From assembly GCA_002350705.1 (NCBI GenBank), contig DEFH01000022.1, forward strand, positions 1 to 5,419: DNA of 5,419 bases, given 5' to 3'. This document shows, piece by piece, positions 5,392 to 5,419 of this stretch. The position numbers and the translations under genes are program-made. The DNA is from Ruminococcaceae bacterium UBA2857. GTDB lineage: Bacteria > Bacillota > Clostridia > Oscillospirales > Acutalibacteraceae. The stretch's first letter is position 1. Each line of letters starts with the position of its first letter. Under the pieces are notes generated by a model. It was not told the origin of the DNA. It worked only from the letters and a program-made list of their open reading frames with translations, and made no database searches.

Positions 5392-5419
5392 TATTCTTTA
5401 TCCTAATGTGGCAAGAAGA
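5392..5419. other. Short tail after the beta-subunit gene
   Basis: The last 28 nt hold no hairpin or T run, so no terminator is visible. The operon may continue beyond the right edge, which is where a carboxyltransferase (alpha) or biotin carrier gene could lie. Confidence 0.4.

Overview
The window looks like chromosomal DNA from a low-to-moderate GC Gram-positive gut anaerobe, most likely a Ruminococcus-like member of the Clostridia. This rests on AT-rich intergenic regions with near-consensus sigma-A promoters, strong AAGGA/AAGGAG ribosome binding sites, secreted proteins with triple-tyrosine (Y_Y_Y-like) repeats and a transglutaminase-like domain, and a biotin-type sodium-pump decarboxylase. 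The genus is an inference from style and gene content; no rRNA or other marker is present.

Left part (1-2401, minus strand): two tandem, paralogous secreted-protein genes. The gene at 704-2401 is complete: signal peptide, three Y_Y_Y-like beta-sandwich repeats, a transglutaminase-like domain with an apparent Cys381/His411/Asp426 triad, and a C-terminal region I cannot name. It has its own promoter (2439-2467) and a strong terminator (638-679). The gene at 1-505 is cut by the left edge. It has a signal peptide, one full repeat of the same type and the start of a second, and its own promoter (542-569). A 22-bp perfect palindrome lies over that promoter's -10 box, and a second inverted repeat lies just upstream of the -35.

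Middle (2402-2642): a divergent intergenic region with two good back-to-back promoters. One drives the transglutaminase gene leftward, the other drives leuB rightward. A short inverted repeat sits between them.

Right part (2643-5391, plus strand): a probable operon of leuB (3-isopropylmalate dehydrogenase), a short gamma (OadG-type) subunit and the beta (OadB-type) subunit of a sodium-translocating decarboxylase. Gaps are 24 and 28 nt, and I see no terminator inside. LeuB supplies the oxidative step of leucine synthesis. The gamma and beta subunits form the membrane part of a pump that exports Na+ using decarboxylation of a carboxybiotin group. The biotin carrier and carboxyltransferase (alpha) genes are not in the window and may follow to the right.

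Nothing here is clearly a new defence or mobile system: no CRISPR array, IS element, tRNA or rRNA is visible. The most interesting points are the tandem repeat/transglutaminase paralogs, the palindromic control region between them, and the co-transcription of leuB with a sodium-pump decarboxylase.
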